The notes under the pieces: model-generated
The model's database searches: none
Told to the model about the DNA's origin: nothing
What the model saw: the letters and a program-made list of their open reading frames with translations, nothing else
Shown: positions 1 through 9,088 of the stretch, in pieces
How the letters are laid out: the number at the start of each line of letters is the position of its first letter
Position numbering within the stretch: position 1 is the stretch's first letter
Made by a program: the position numbers and the translations under genes
Assembly (NCBI RefSeq): GCF_009728935.1
Contig: NZ_CP034235.1
Location: 7,465,501-7,529,500 of the forward strand
Source: Paenibacillus psychroresistens
GTDB lineage: Bacteria; Bacillota; Bacilli; Paenibacillales; NBRC-103111
Direction: 5' to 3'
DNA length: 64,000 nt

Positions 1-530
1 ACCTTTAAATTCAGCTTTGTAAACAATTCAGGGTTATACATGATGCCCCAGCCATCTGTTCCCCAGCGATTAAGTCCAATCACTTTTCCATCTAGTGTAG
101 TTCCGCCTTTGGCCCATTCCGTTTCTCTTGCTACCCAAGCCTCGTTAGTTAGGTCCAGCAAATTATCTGCAGGAAGCAGTTCATAGGCAGAGACACCGCC
201 TTGAAAATAAATGATATCCGTTGCTTCTTTAGTAGCTAATTTACTCTTGATTACATCTTTATATTGATCGTCCGGGTTCACCTGAAAGTCAACCTTAATG
301 CCAGTCTCTTGAGTAAAGTCAGCGGCAATGTCTTTATCTGCCTGTCTGATCCAGTTTTGTGAAGCTGCAATCGTCAGGGTAACATTCGATTTTTTGCCTT
401 CTGCTGCTTTTGTAGCTTCAGGATTAGTAGAATCCGTCGATGATTTGGAGCCGCAGCCGGCTAATAAGCCGATGACTACAGTACCAACAAGCAAAGATTT
501 GAGAATTGTATGTTGCTTTTTAACTTTCAT
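1..530 (-). CDS. ABC transporter sugar-binding lipoprotein, partial
   Basis: This is the N-terminal part of an extracellular solute-binding lipoprotein; the gene runs off the left edge, so only about 176 residues are present. The start at 530 follows a GGGGGGAAG ribosome binding site. The protein opens with a charged, hydrophobic signal peptide ending in the lipobox LLAGC at residues 22-26, then a Ser/Thr/Lys-rich linker and a family-1-type binding fold (LTIAASQNWIRQADKDIA...). By family knowledge it would capture a sugar or oligosaccharide outside the membrane for an ABC importer. It is divergent from the kinase/regulator pair starting at 714, the usual arrangement of a YesMN pair that controls an adjacent sugar transporter. 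Substrate unknown. Confidence 0.85.
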   Translation of the reverse strand, partial: MKVKKQHTILKSLLVGTVVIGLLAGCGSKSSTDSTNPEATKAAEGKKSNVTLTIAASQNWIRQADKDIAADFTQETGIKVDFQVNPDDQYKDVIKSKLATKEATDIIYFQGGVSAYELLPADNLLDLTNEAWVARETEWAKGGTTLDGKVIGLNRWGTDGWGIMYNPELFTKLNLK

Positions 531-669
531 GGTTGCTTCCCCCCGAATGGTTATTCCCGACTGGCCAGTCATTGCATTTACTATACACCGTTTATGGACT
601 GCTAATCTTTGAACAAAACCAACCTTTTGATGTGGACATTTTTGCTCTTTAGATTTTACAGCCCTGTGT

Positions 670-675
670 TATAAT
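670..675 (+). promoter_or_regulatory. candidate -10 box of the kinase/regulator pair
   Basis: A perfect TATAAT lies 38 nt upstream of the kinase start. The -35 region is weak (TTTAGA at 648-653 with 16 nt spacing), so the assignment rests mainly on the -10 hexamer and its position in the divergent intergenic region. Confidence 0.35.
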
Positions 676-713
676 CACTTTGTACTCAGCATGTTTGAAG
701 AAAGGTTTTTCCC

Positions 714-2549
714 ATGATAAAACCTAAGACGATTCAGTTCAAGCTTTTTTTGCATTACTCTCTATTAATCGTTTGTATCATCCTAGTATTTGTCAGCACA
801 TTTTATATATATATTTCTAGAATTCTCGAGGACAAGGCCTCTGAGTCCTTATACCAAATTTCAAATTCCGTTTCGAGCCAGCTGGATTCAGAGCTTAAAA
901 ACATGAACTCCACCTCTGATAAAATACTCTTCTCCAAGCCCTTAATTGAATTATTCTTTTCCGATATATTCTTGCTCAATAATGCATCAATTACCAAACA
1001 GCGCCAATTCAACAGTATCCTCTACTCTATTATCGGAACAGGAAGAGAGCTGTTTCAGATTAATATGTTTCAGCTTGGCGGCTCCTTTGCCGGCCTTGGG
1101 AACTACTCCAGCTTTACTCAATTCTCACCGACAGCAATCCAGGCAATTCCGTGGGTTCAAGAAACAGTTCAAGGCGACGGAAAAAAAATCATCACACAGC
1201 CGCATCCGGATTCTTGGAGACAAAGCAATAAGACAGTCATTTCCTTAACACGGGCCTTCTCCGCTGGATTTGGCCAAAAGGTTAATAGTGTTATTGAGAT
1301 TCAGCAGGATTATACTGTGCTGCTCGATATTGTGAATAATGCTTTGGCAAATCCAGACCTACAGAAGGAGCAATCCAATAAAATCTATATATTTAATGAA
1401 AAAGGGCAATTAATCTATCCCTTGACTGCAGCAGCGACGGATTCCAATGAATCTAACCTGGAAGAAACCGCCTTGTTCTATTGGCAGCAATTAAAATCCC
1501 ATGGAGGCAATACTTCAACCTTTACCGTCAATAATCCGGCAACCAAGAGCAAGGATATGTTGGCCTATACCTCATCGAGCTTCTCAGATTGGATTGTTCT
1601 CTCCACAGTATCCGAAAAAGAGCTTTTACAGCCTGTAAATACGTTCAGGAATACTACCTTGCTTTTAGGTTTAATCTCTATACTAATTACTTTAATGATT
1701 TCATTTCTGTTCTCAAGGACGCTGACCACACCGATTAAACGCATCCACAAATCGATTAAAAACTTAAGCTTGAGCACACTTTCTCCGAAAGCTGCCTTTC
1801 CGATTCACAGCGGCTTTAACGAATTAGAGCATCTTAACTATGCCTTTCTGGAGATGTGCTTACGGTTAAAAGAATCATTGGATGAAGCGGTGTCTTCGCG
1901 CGCGCATGAAATCGAAGCCCAAATGTTCGCCCTGCAAGCTCAAATGAACCCGCATTTTCTCTACAATACACTCGCAAACATTAGCATTATGGCGGAGGAA
2001 AGCAATCAGACTGCCATTGTAGACGTATGCGACAGCTTGTCTAATATGCTGCGTTATGTTTCCTCGGAGGATGCTGCTCCCGTTTATATGGAGCAAGAGC
2101 TGAAGCATACCTTGGATTATTTGAATTTAATGAAGCTGCGTTATGAGGATCAGCTCATTTTTGAAATTAACATACCCGATACCATGCTCGAGATTCAGAT
2201 ACCCAAGCTTGTGATTCAACCGCTCGTAGAAAATTGCACCAAATATGCATTCAAATCCAATCCCCCTTGGCGTATACGGATTACTGGATCATCCTATGCA
2301 GATCGCTGGGAGCTGTCCATCAGTGATAATGGCGAGGGTTTTGAACCAGGGGTAATAGAAGGGCTGAAGGAGCAATTTCGCACGGCTGATTTATTAAAGA
2401 GCATGCCCAGCCTTAAAATCAATGGGATGGGGCTGATGAATATTTACATTCGGCTAAAGCTGCTATATGGGGATAAAATGATTTTTAAGCTGGATAATCG
2501 ATTCGAAGGCGGCGCTGTCATAACGATCGGAGTCAAGCATAGCCAATGA
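714..2549 (+). CDS. YesM-type sensor histidine kinase
   Basis: Membrane sensor kinase of the YesM/LytS-like class (611 aa). A transmembrane helix lies at about residues 12-34, followed by an extracytoplasmic sensing region to about 310, a second transmembrane helix at about 315-335, a HAMP linker, the His_kinase domain with phosphoacceptor H414 in NPHFLYNT, and a HATPase domain with the N box (VIQPLVENC) and the G motif GMGLMNI. Family members sense extracellular sugars, often through a binding protein, and phosphorylate a YesN-type partner. The regulator starts 20 nt downstream behind an AAAGGAGG site, so the two are an operon. The likely target is the divergent sugar-binding lipoprotein transporter at the left edge; that link is inference. 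Confidence 0.93.
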   Translation: MIKPKTIQFKLFLHYSLLIVCIILVFVSTFYIYISRILEDKASESLYQISNSVSSQLDSELKNMNSTSDKILFSKPLIELFFSDIFLLNNASITKQRQFNSILYSIIGTGRELFQINMFQLGGSFAGLGNYSSFTQFSPTAIQAIPWVQETVQGDGKKIITQPHPDSWRQSNKTVISLTRAFSAGFGQKVNSVIEIQQDYTVLLDIVNNALANPDLQKEQSNKIYIFNEKGQLIYPLTAAATDSNESNLEETALFYWQQLKSHGGNTSTFTVNNPATKSKDMLAYTSSSFSDWIVLSTVSEKELLQPVNTFRNTTLLLGLISILITLMISFLFSRTLTTPIKRIHKSIKNLSLSTLSPKAAFPIHSGFNELEHLNYAFLEMCLRLKESLDEAVSSRAHEIEAQMFALQAQMNPHFLYNTLANISIMAEESNQTAIVDVCDSLSNMLRYVSSEDAAPVYMEQELKHTLDYLNLMKLRYEDQLIFEINIPDTMLEIQIPKLVIQPLVENCTKYAFKSNPPWRIRITGSSYADRWELSISDNGEGFEPGVIEGLKEQFRTADLLKSMPSLKINGMGLMNIYIRLKLLYGDKMIFKLDNRFEGGAVITIGVKHSQ

Positions 2550-2569
2550 ACTAAAAGGAGGAATGCATC

Positions 2570-4123
2570 ATGACTCACATAAGTAAATATCGGGTTGTAG
2601 TTGTCGAGGATGAACCGAAGATTCGCCGCAATATCATTCAAAAAATTGAAGCATCCGATTCGGATTTCATTGTAGCAGGCAATGCAGCTAATGGAGTGGA
2701 CGCACTAGCTATGGTCAAATCGCTTAAACCTGATGTCTTATTCACCGATATCCGCATGCCGCAAATGGATGGCCTGGAATTAATTCGCCTGCTGAAGCTT
2801 GAGTTTCCAGAAATGCATATTGTGATTCTTAGCGGGTTTAGCGACTTTGAATATGCCAAACAGGCGATGAAAATGGGAGTTCGCGACTATTTGCTCAAAC
2901 CATTAAAACTGGATGCTTTATTGGAATCACTGGAAGGAATTAAAGCCAGCTTGGAGCAGCGGGCTCAGTTCGTTGTACGGAATATGATCGCCTCTGATAA
3001 TATCGGGCAAGCCTCGGGTAAAGAAATCTCTACCTTTCATGACCATGAGCATTTCATCGTATTTCTAATTTGCATTGGACATCTGGGAACGCATTTAACC
3101 GCCGCCAAACAAACAGAGCAATTTAGCTTATTATGGGCAAAGCTGCCATTAGCCGAAATGTTCGCATCCATCATTCATGAGCATGAAAAATGGTGGTTGA
3201 TTGATGAGAAGCTGCCTAATCAGAAGTTTCTTGTATTGTCAGCCAAGCAGCGAACGCCAGAAGAAATTCAATTGATGGCCGAGCAAATTAGAAGGATGCT
3301 TATCCCTTATGCGGAACCCTACTACATCAACCTTTGCAGCACTTTCTCGAATATAGCCAAAACTGATATTTGGGAAGAAGCACAAACACTGCGGATTAGG
3401 CTTGATCAAGAATTGGTTATGGGGCAATCTGCTGTATTCCATGGAAAATTATTTGTCAAAAAGCCATCCCAACCCCTTCTCTTCGACACTTCCATGCAGA
3501 ATAAATGGATGGCATCGATTCAAACTGGAAACAAGACCTATCTCAAAGAACAATTATTAGGTTTGTTTAACAAGTGGGAATCCTTGCATTATCCACAGAG
3601 ACAGCTGGAAAAGGCTTTAAGTCAATTACTGCAAATCGCCCATCAGCAAACTTTAACCTTATCAGAAGCTGAGCTCTATCATTACGAATACAATGTCTTC
3701 GCCAAGCTCACTGTCTCCCCCCATTTTCATAGTATTATTGAAGATATATGGCACATTATCGAAGGTATGCTCTTTAAAGATGAGAAACTAACAGACAGTA
3801 CGCCTGAGCTTATTAATCAAATTGCTGAGTATATCAGAAATAATTTTGCAGAGTCGATTCACTTGGAGGAGATCTCGCAGAAATTTCACTTCCATCCAAC
3901 TTATCTCACTAAGGTCTTCAAAAAGCATATAGGTGAAACTCCGCTCAAATATTTAATTAAATTGCGGATTGACGAGGCTATCCGGTTAATTACCACTCAG
4001 CCACAGCTCGATATCCGGACCATCGGTGAAATTGTAGGCTATCCGGATCAGCATTATTTTAGCCGAATTTTTAAAAACTTAACTGGGCAAAGCCCATCCG
4101 AGTATAAGGAAACCAGCTATTAG
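2570..4123 (+). CDS. YesN-type response regulator with AraC DNA-binding domain
   Basis: A 517-residue response regulator. The receiver domain is at residues 8-125, with acidic pocket residues in VVEDEP and phosphoacceptor D60 in FTDIRMPQMDG. A long poorly conserved middle region leads to a C-terminal AraC/XylS double helix-turn-helix at about 415-515, ending in a signature of the type IGEIVGYPDQHYFSRIFK. It is the cognate partner of the kinase ending 20 nt upstream. By analogy with YesN it should activate transcription of a nearby carbohydrate transporter, most plausibly the divergent solute-binding protein gene. Length and layout are normal for the family. Confidence 0.93.
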   Translation: MTHISKYRVVVVEDEPKIRRNIIQKIEASDSDFIVAGNAANGVDALAMVKSLKPDVLFTDIRMPQMDGLELIRLLKLEFPEMHIVILSGFSDFEYAKQAMKMGVRDYLLKPLKLDALLESLEGIKASLEQRAQFVVRNMIASDNIGQASGKEISTFHDHEHFIVFLICIGHLGTHLTAAKQTEQFSLLWAKLPLAEMFASIIHEHEKWWLIDEKLPNQKFLVLSAKQRTPEEIQLMAEQIRRMLIPYAEPYYINLCSTFSNIAKTDIWEEAQTLRIRLDQELVMGQSAVFHGKLFVKKPSQPLLFDTSMQNKWMASIQTGNKTYLKEQLLGLFNKWESLHYPQRQLEKALSQLLQIAHQQTLTLSEAELYHYEYNVFAKLTVSPHFHSIIEDIWHIIEGMLFKDEKLTDSTPELINQIAEYIRNNFAESIHLEEISQKFHFHPTYLTKVFKKHIGETPLKYLIKLRIDEAIRLITTQPQLDIRTIGEIVGYPDQHYFSRIFKNLTGQSPSEYKETSY

Positions 4124-4130
4124 ACATGCG

Positions 4131-4165
4131 CATAATAACCTCCTAATGAGGGAGCTTTTATTATT
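4131..4165. terminator. weak A/T-flanked hairpin between convergent genes
   Basis: CTCC and GGAG arms separated by a 7-nt loop, flanked by A-rich and T-rich stretches, between the convergent ends of the regulator and the MFS gene. The pairing outside the GC core is imperfect, so a two-way terminator is only possible. Confidence 0.3.
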
Positions 4166-5417
4166 CTGCTGCTTTAAATCGCTCTTTGCCAAAGAAAAGA
4201 TAAAATAATAATGAAATCAACGTATATCCAACAGCGGTAATACTAAAGGCGTAAGCATAACCAAAGTATGCGCCATGCTTCATTACTAAGCTGGTACTGA
4301 TTGGTGCAGCAATAAACCATCCTAAATGAAAAACCGCCTCGCCTGAGCTGGATGCGAATCCACGAAGCGAACGATCAACGTATTTCATTTTCACTGAGCT
4401 ATAAAAAGGGGTTGCCGCATTCATAAAAGCTTGTCTAAATAAGTAACCTCCACAAGCTAAATAAAAATTTGCTGAATAAGCAGTAATTAATAGAAATGGG
4501 ATGGAAACCATTTGAAGCACAATGATAGACTTCACCTCACCGAATCGGCGGGCAAACATCGGTCCCATTAGATAAGCGATAGCCGTTGCACCTTGTCCTA
4601 ATGCGACAATAGCACCAATTTCCGTTTTCGATGCTAGAAAACGATCTTCAAAGTATACGTTCAAATAGGGGACAATCATCCCTCCTGCTATCGAGGATAA
4701 CAATCCAAGCAGCGCAAACACCGCAATGACCTGAAATGAAGTTTTATGATATTTCCATTGTTGCTTCCATTTCAAAGGCTTTTGGAGAGATTGTTTTTCT
4801 TGTTCATCTGCTTTAAACATTAATACTGGAATAATCCCAAGAAAAGCAATACCGGTACCGATTAAAAGCGTAATACGAAAACTGAATATTTCAGTAAAAC
4901 CGATGGTAAACTGAAAAAAGTCAACAAACCACCCTCCAAGCGCGATTCCAATAACATTAGCGAACATAACAAGTGCCAAATTAAAACTAAATAAATGAAT
5001 CCGCTGTGGCGGGGTTGAATTATTAGCCATAAAAGGTAGAATCGTCGCAGAAACAATAGCAAGTGACATTCCTCCTAAAAAGGCAGTAATTAAGAGCGGC
5101 TGTTCTCCAACAAAAAAGGTTCGAGCGATTAATACGCCAATAGCCATAATCAGGCCGAAAGAAATGACTTTTTTGGGGCCGATTTTGTCATTCATGATAC
5201 CTGCTGGGATAAGGATAATCGCTGAAGCCAGCGCAGTCATCCCAACGATATTGCCAAGTGTTGTTTGTGTAAATCCCAGTGCTTTGATATATAAATTATA
5301 ATCGAGACCAAACATCCCGAGTCCTAAATTCAAAACGAAATTAAACCAGAAAAACAATCGGATGTTGCGGCTGTACCCACTAAATTGTATTTTCCAATCT
5401 TGAAGAAAAAGTGACAT
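4161..5417 (-). CDS. MFS transporter
   Basis: Major facilitator superfamily permease of 418 aa, near the usual 400-residue length, with about twelve hydrophobic segments. The loop between helices 2 and 3 carries the MFS motif-A-like sequence GIMNDKIGPKK at residues 73-83. A basic cytoplasmic loop with many Lys, Glu and Gln lies near residues 200-225, between the two six-helix halves. Substrate cannot be read from the sequence; drug or sugar efflux are both possible. It stands alone, convergent with the upstream regulator gene, and does not appear to share a promoter with the GH43 locus, whose terminator lies between them. Confidence 0.85.
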   Translation of the reverse strand: MSLFLQDWKIQFSGYSRNIRLFFWFNFVLNLGLGMFGLDYNLYIKALGFTQTTLGNIVGMTALASAIILIPAGIMNDKIGPKKVISFGLIMAIGVLIARTFFVGEQPLLITAFLGGMSLAIVSATILPFMANNSTPPQRIHLFSFNLALVMFANVIGIALGGWFVDFFQFTIGFTEIFSFRITLLIGTGIAFLGIIPVLMFKADEQEKQSLQKPLKWKQQWKYHKTSFQVIAVFALLGLLSSIAGGMIVPYLNVYFEDRFLASKTEIGAIVALGQGATAIAYLMGPMFARRFGEVKSIIVLQMVSIPFLLITAYSANFYLACGGYLFRQAFMNAATPFYSSVKMKYVDRSLRGFASSSGEAVFHLGWFIAAPISTSLVMKHGAYFGYAYAFSITAVGYTLISLLFYLFFGKERFKAAE

Positions 5418-5551
5418 CTGTAATCAAACCTCAATATCTGTAGTTTTAGTCTTAAGAGTATATCATTCTAAATTCATTTATTATAATTACAGTTCCTAAC
5501 AAACCGCATTCACCTGTATCTATCCCAATCAGGAAGCGGCCGAGTCTATAG

Positions 5552-5580
5552 AAAAAGGCACCGACATAATTGCCGGCACC
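5552..5580 (-). terminator. rho-independent terminator of the GH43 operon
   Basis: On the minus strand a 10-bp stem (GGTGCCGGCA with TGTCGGTGCC, some G-U pairs) with an ATTA loop is followed directly by five T. It lies 40 nt beyond the GH43 stop codon and ends the long minus-strand transcript. Confidence 0.8.
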
Positions 5581-5620
5581 CTCCTATTAATGAATAGTTT
5601 CTGTTGTCTGTTCTACAATT

Positions 5621-8080
5621 CTAATGTGTCACTGAGAAGTTATCAAATTGAGTATTAGCAGCATGTGCCCTGAGCCCTACCTTTCCGTTTATAAACGGTG
5701 TGCTGTTATCGGTATAATTGATTTTCGGAGTGACCATATCTACAACATATACTTTGATATTGTTTCCACTTACAACTACTTTCATATGATACCATGTGTT
5801 GAGATTATACGTTCCGGCTACAGATGCCAGTGCTGTCCAGTTGTAATTCTGTTTGCCTAGCCCAACTCCACCGGTTGAAATAGAAGCAAAATACCCCTGA
5901 TAGAAATCAGTTCCAAGGCCAGCGTCATTGTCAGCACCACCTTGGGCAGGATTCTGTACCCGAACCATAATTCCGCTGTTTAAACCACCAATCCCTTTGA
6001 TATCTGCCTCAACGGTGTAATCCGACCAGCCCGTGCTTCCAAGTGTCCGTTTGCCCATATTATTAATGCTTGCAGCCCCGCTCACTATGGACCAGTTACC
6101 TCCGCTCCAATTCCAATCACCACTGAAGGCAGTAGCAAAACTATCTGTTTTAGTGAATGATGAGTTATCCGCTTGCACAAATTTTAAAGTATAGAAATCG
6201 TATTCGCCTGTAACGGTTTCAACTTTTATCGTATGGTTTCCTGCTGTCAGGTTCAGCCCTTTAATCGTATAAGTTTGCCAATTGTCCCAGCCTCCAGTAG
6301 CAGGGAGAGTAACTATACCCGTTACATCGGTTGAATCCAACCATACCCTTACTTGGGAATTCGCATATGTCGTTGCATACCTAATGCCTAAATTGTAAGC
6401 CCCGGTTGCTTTAACGGAGACATTGTATTTAAGCCATTCTCCCGTAGCGTTCCAGCCAACATTATGTCCACCTTCAGGATTGTTCCTGATATCCACATTA
6501 TCATTTCGGATATATTGACCGCCAGAGTTTCCAGCAGCTGTATCATGATAACCAACACCTTCGCCACCTAAGTTATAATGCACGGCTTCAATAGTTCCTG
6601 GAATTGGTTTGTAGAAATCAAATATACCGTTTCCGTTAACTTTGTTGCTGGTTGCAATATAGCCAAACTTGGCTGCGGTATCAACTGCCAGATAACCTAC
6701 CTTGCCCGCTCCCAAACCCGCGCCTGTCTTGGTTTCCTTCAACATGCCGTCAACAAAATACTTGTAAGTGGTTCCCGACTTTTCGACACGAATGGTGTGC
6801 AATTTAGTTGAGTCAAAGCTTGCAGGCAGGGATGTTAATACTTGAGTGCTCCATACCCCGCCGACCAATACTTCGGTCTCAAGCTGTTTAGTAACCCCGT
6901 TAATAATCGCAACACCATAATTGTTAGCATCAACGTATCCGTATACGGCTCCAAATCTAGGTGCTATGGTTCCTCTAGACGTTTCCTGAACGTTAAATTC
7001 TGCGGTATAGTCGCTTGCTGTTGTGAATGTATTCTCATATTCAACAAAAAATGCTGTGCTTCCTTTGGTACTCTGAGTAAGAAAACTACTTGTAATCCCC
7101 CAAGTACCTCCATTAAGATTCGAGTACCCTGCCCCAATAGATGCTCTATTGAATCTGTCTTCATAATTAGGAGCTGCCGGTGTTTGCATGGACCAGCTTG
7201 AAGGTCCATATACAACCATTTTGTTACCATTAAAGCCAACTGCATCCAGATTATAGTGACGTACGGATGAAGCAAGTAAATTGTGATAGACCATATAATA
7301 GGTGTCCAGATCGGGCCCGACAAACATGCCGCTATGCCCTATTGCCTGATTCGATCCACCTTCACTGTTCAGAAGAATAGGACCTGTACTGCTTTGTGTA
7401 AATGATGACAAGGGTCCTGCTGTATTTGTGGCCAGATTCACCCTATATCCGGGGCTGACAACATGATTTCCGCTTTCGGTGAGATAGTAAGTCCCGTTTC
7501 TTTTGATAAGCGTTGGAGCTTCTGTCCACTGTCCACTCATCTGCGTACCGCCAAGCACCACATCGCTTCCGATTGACGTTGGACTGCTCATCAGGGCCGA
7601 GTGAATGCCGTCACCGCCTGCGCTTAAAAAGTACCAATTGCCATTGTCTTCTATAAAGACACTCCCATCAATACTGTGACCCAAATTGCTGGTTGCGACT
7701 GTAAATGGTCCTGTCGGGCTGGTGCTGGTTAAAACGTAATGCCCCCCACCTCCCGGAGAAGTATACATGTAGAAAGTCCCATTCCAGTAAAACACTTCAG
7801 GCGCATAACCATCTACAGTAATGGACTCAGTTGAACATAAACCCGCATAAGTCCAATTGACAGCATCTGTTGAGCTCCAGCATTTAAAACCGACGCTGGA
7901 TCCACCGCTGGTGTACAAATAGTACACACCATTGTATTTCATTACATATGGGTCTCCAATTCCACTTTCACTGGGAAGTGTCATATAGTTTGTATAAGCG
8001 TAAGCCCCCGATACCGGTAAAATAAGTGCAAATACTAGACACACCAAGACCACCATTTTTTTAGATATTCTCGACATCAT
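5621..8080 (-). CDS. secreted GH43 glycoside hydrolase with CBM6 module
   Basis: An 819-residue secreted enzyme. A signal peptide spans residues 1-28 (cleavage after SGAYA). The GH43 five-bladed propeller runs from about 30 to 300, with the three family acids visible: base D43 (GIGDPYV), pKa-tuning D138 (HSIDGS) and acid E187 (WTEAPT). Residues 310-480 look like a concanavalin/LamG-type sandwich, 495-640 is a CBM6-like module (IEAVHYN at the start, YDFYTLKFV at the end), and 650-819 is another sandwich domain. GH43 members cleave arabinan, xylan or arabinoxylan side chains; arabinosidase or xylosidase activity is likely but the exact substrate is not decidable. It is the last gene of the sugar ABC operon. 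A GAGGAGG site precedes two adjacent ATG codons (8080 and 8077); either could be used. Confidence 0.9.
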   Translation of the reverse strand: MMSRISKKMVVLVCLVFALILPVSGAYAYTNYMTLPSESGIGDPYVMKYNGVYYLYTSGGSSVGFKCWSSTDAVNWTYAGLCSTESITVDGYAPEVFYWNGTFYMYTSPGGGGHYVLTSTSPTGPFTVATSNLGHSIDGSVFIEDNGNWYFLSAGGDGIHSALMSSPTSIGSDVVLGGTQMSGQWTEAPTLIKRNGTYYLTESGNHVVSPGYRVNLATNTAGPLSSFTQSSTGPILLNSEGGSNQAIGHSGMFVGPDLDTYYMVYHNLLASSVRHYNLDAVGFNGNKMVVYGPSSWSMQTPAAPNYEDRFNRASIGAGYSNLNGGTWGITSSFLTQSTKGSTAFFVEYENTFTTASDYTAEFNVQETSRGTIAPRFGAVYGYVDANNYGVAIINGVTKQLETEVLVGGVWSTQVLTSLPASFDSTKLHTIRVEKSGTTYKYFVDGMLKETKTGAGLGAGKVGYLAVDTAAKFGYIATSNKVNGNGIFDFYKPIPGTIEAVHYNLGGEGVGYHDTAAGNSGGQYIRNDNVDIRNNPEGGHNVGWNATGEWLKYNVSVKATGAYNLGIRYATTYANSQVRVWLDSTDVTGIVTLPATGGWDNWQTYTIKGLNLTAGNHTIKVETVTGEYDFYTLKFVQADNSSFTKTDSFATAFSGDWNWSGGNWSIVSGAASINNMGKRTLGSTGWSDYTVEADIKGIGGLNSGIMVRVQNPAQGGADNDAGLGTDFYQGYFASISTGGVGLGKQNYNWTALASVAGTYNLNTWYHMKVVVSGNNIKVYVVDMVTPKINYTDNSTPFINGKVGLRAHAANTQFDNFSVTH

Positions 8081-8139
8081 TCATCCTCCTCATTTTTTAT
8101 CAACAAAATTTTCGTTTTAAGCCTCCTAAAATTTTAATA

Positions 8140-8153
8140 ATAAAGCGCTTACA
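8140..8153. promoter_or_regulatory. cre-like catabolite repression site
   Basis: Minus-strand TGTAAGCGCTTTAT fits the CcpA cre consensus TGWAANCGNTNNCW with one mismatch. It lies 60 nt upstream of the GH43 start, in the gap after the second permease gene. Catabolite repression of a secreted glycosidase would be expected. Confidence 0.5.
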
Positions 8154-8189
8154 AACTAGTCGGTAATTATTCAACTATTTTGGGGTTAT

Positions 8190-8241
8190 CCACTAAGGCT
8201 GCATCTGATCCACCTCCTCCAGAAAGTATGCAGCCTAGTGG
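8190..8241. other. intercistronic stem-loop between permease and GH43 genes
   Basis: Arms at 8190-8204 and 8228-8241 pair over 14 bp with one bulged A (CCACTA-GGCTGCAT with its complement). The loop is 23 nt and contains a GGAGGAGGTGG run on the minus strand. No T tract follows, so it looks like an mRNA processing or stability element, or a site trapping an internal GGAGG, not a terminator. Confidence 0.6.
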
Positions 8242-8254
8242 TTTCCAATCCTAA

Positions 8255-9088
8255 CTATCCTTTAACGGCACCAGCCGTCATGCCTTCGACAATATATTTC
8301 TGTGCAATAGCGTACGCAAAGATTACAGGTAAGGTAGAGATCAATAATACGCTAAAAACTTTTTCCCACTCGGTGTTGTACAAGGAATTAAACACATAAA
8401 CCGACATGGGAATCGTATATTGTTTGGAGTTCGTCAGATAGACAAGTGGACCAACAAAATCGTTCCAAATCCCGAGAAAGTTAAAAATAAAAGTCGTTGC
8501 TACAATTGGTTTAAGCTGGGGAAGAATGATCACAAAAAACAACCGTAAAACCTTAACGCCGTCCATAATGGCCGACTCATCCAGCTCTCTGGGAACGGTT
8601 TTAATAAATCCCGTTAACAGGAATATAGCGATGGGTGCTCCTCCAGCAACGTAAATTAGGTCTAAACCTAAATAAGTTCCATAAAGTCCAACTGATTTCA
8701 GTGTGTATATCGTTGGAATCAGGAATCCGGAAGGAATGATGCCCAATACGAAATAATTATATGAAAACTTGGTCGTAGCAGACTGTCTGCGATCTATAAT
8801 AAATGCAGTAATGGAGGCCAGCAGCAACAGCAATAAAACGCTTGATAATGAAACGATTGCGCTGTTCTTCAAGCCGCGAAATATATTCGCTTCCTTGAAT
8901 ACCGTCAAATAGTTATCGAAATGCAGATGGGCGGGCCAGGCGAAATTTAGCATGGCTGCTTCCCCGGATGACTTAAGGGAGTTCAACAAAGTAAAGTAAA
9001 AAGGCAGCATGACAACGATGCTTAATAGGATCATAACTGCTTCACTGAGACTGAATAGTATTTTGCGATTTCTTTTTTTAAGTGTCAT
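8255..9088 (-). CDS. carbohydrate ABC transporter permease (MalG type)
   Basis: Inner-membrane permease of 277 aa with six predicted helices. It carries the cytoplasmic EAA loop that docks the ATPase (ELDESAIMDG, then LPQLKPI) and the C-terminal EGMTAGAVKG typical of the MalG/CUT1 family. It pairs with the permease encoded just upstream; the stop codon of that gene overlaps this ATG by one base (TAATG), so the two are translationally coupled. No ATPase gene is in this operon, which is usual for Paenibacillus-type systems that share a common MsmX-like ATPase. The neighbouring GH43 enzyme points to an arabino- or xylo-oligosaccharide substrate. Confidence 0.93.
   Translation of the reverse strand: MTLKKRNRKILFSLSEAVMILLSIVVMLPFYFTLLNSLKSSGEAAMLNFAWPAHLHFDNYLTVFKEANIFRGLKNSAIVSLSSVLLLLLLASITAFIIDRRQSATTKFSYNYFVLGIIPSGFLIPTIYTLKSVGLYGTYLGLDLIYVAGGAPIAIFLLTGFIKTVPRELDESAIMDGVKVLRLFFVIILPQLKPIVATTFIFNFLGIWNDFVGPLVYLTNSKQYTIPMSVYVFNSLYNTEWEKVFSVLLISTLPVIFAYAIAQKYIVEGMTAGAVKG

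Noticed and set aside
328..612. Plus-strand 94-residue frame
   Set aside because: It lies antisense to the solute-binding lipoprotein, whose signal peptide, lipobox and ribosome binding site are clear.
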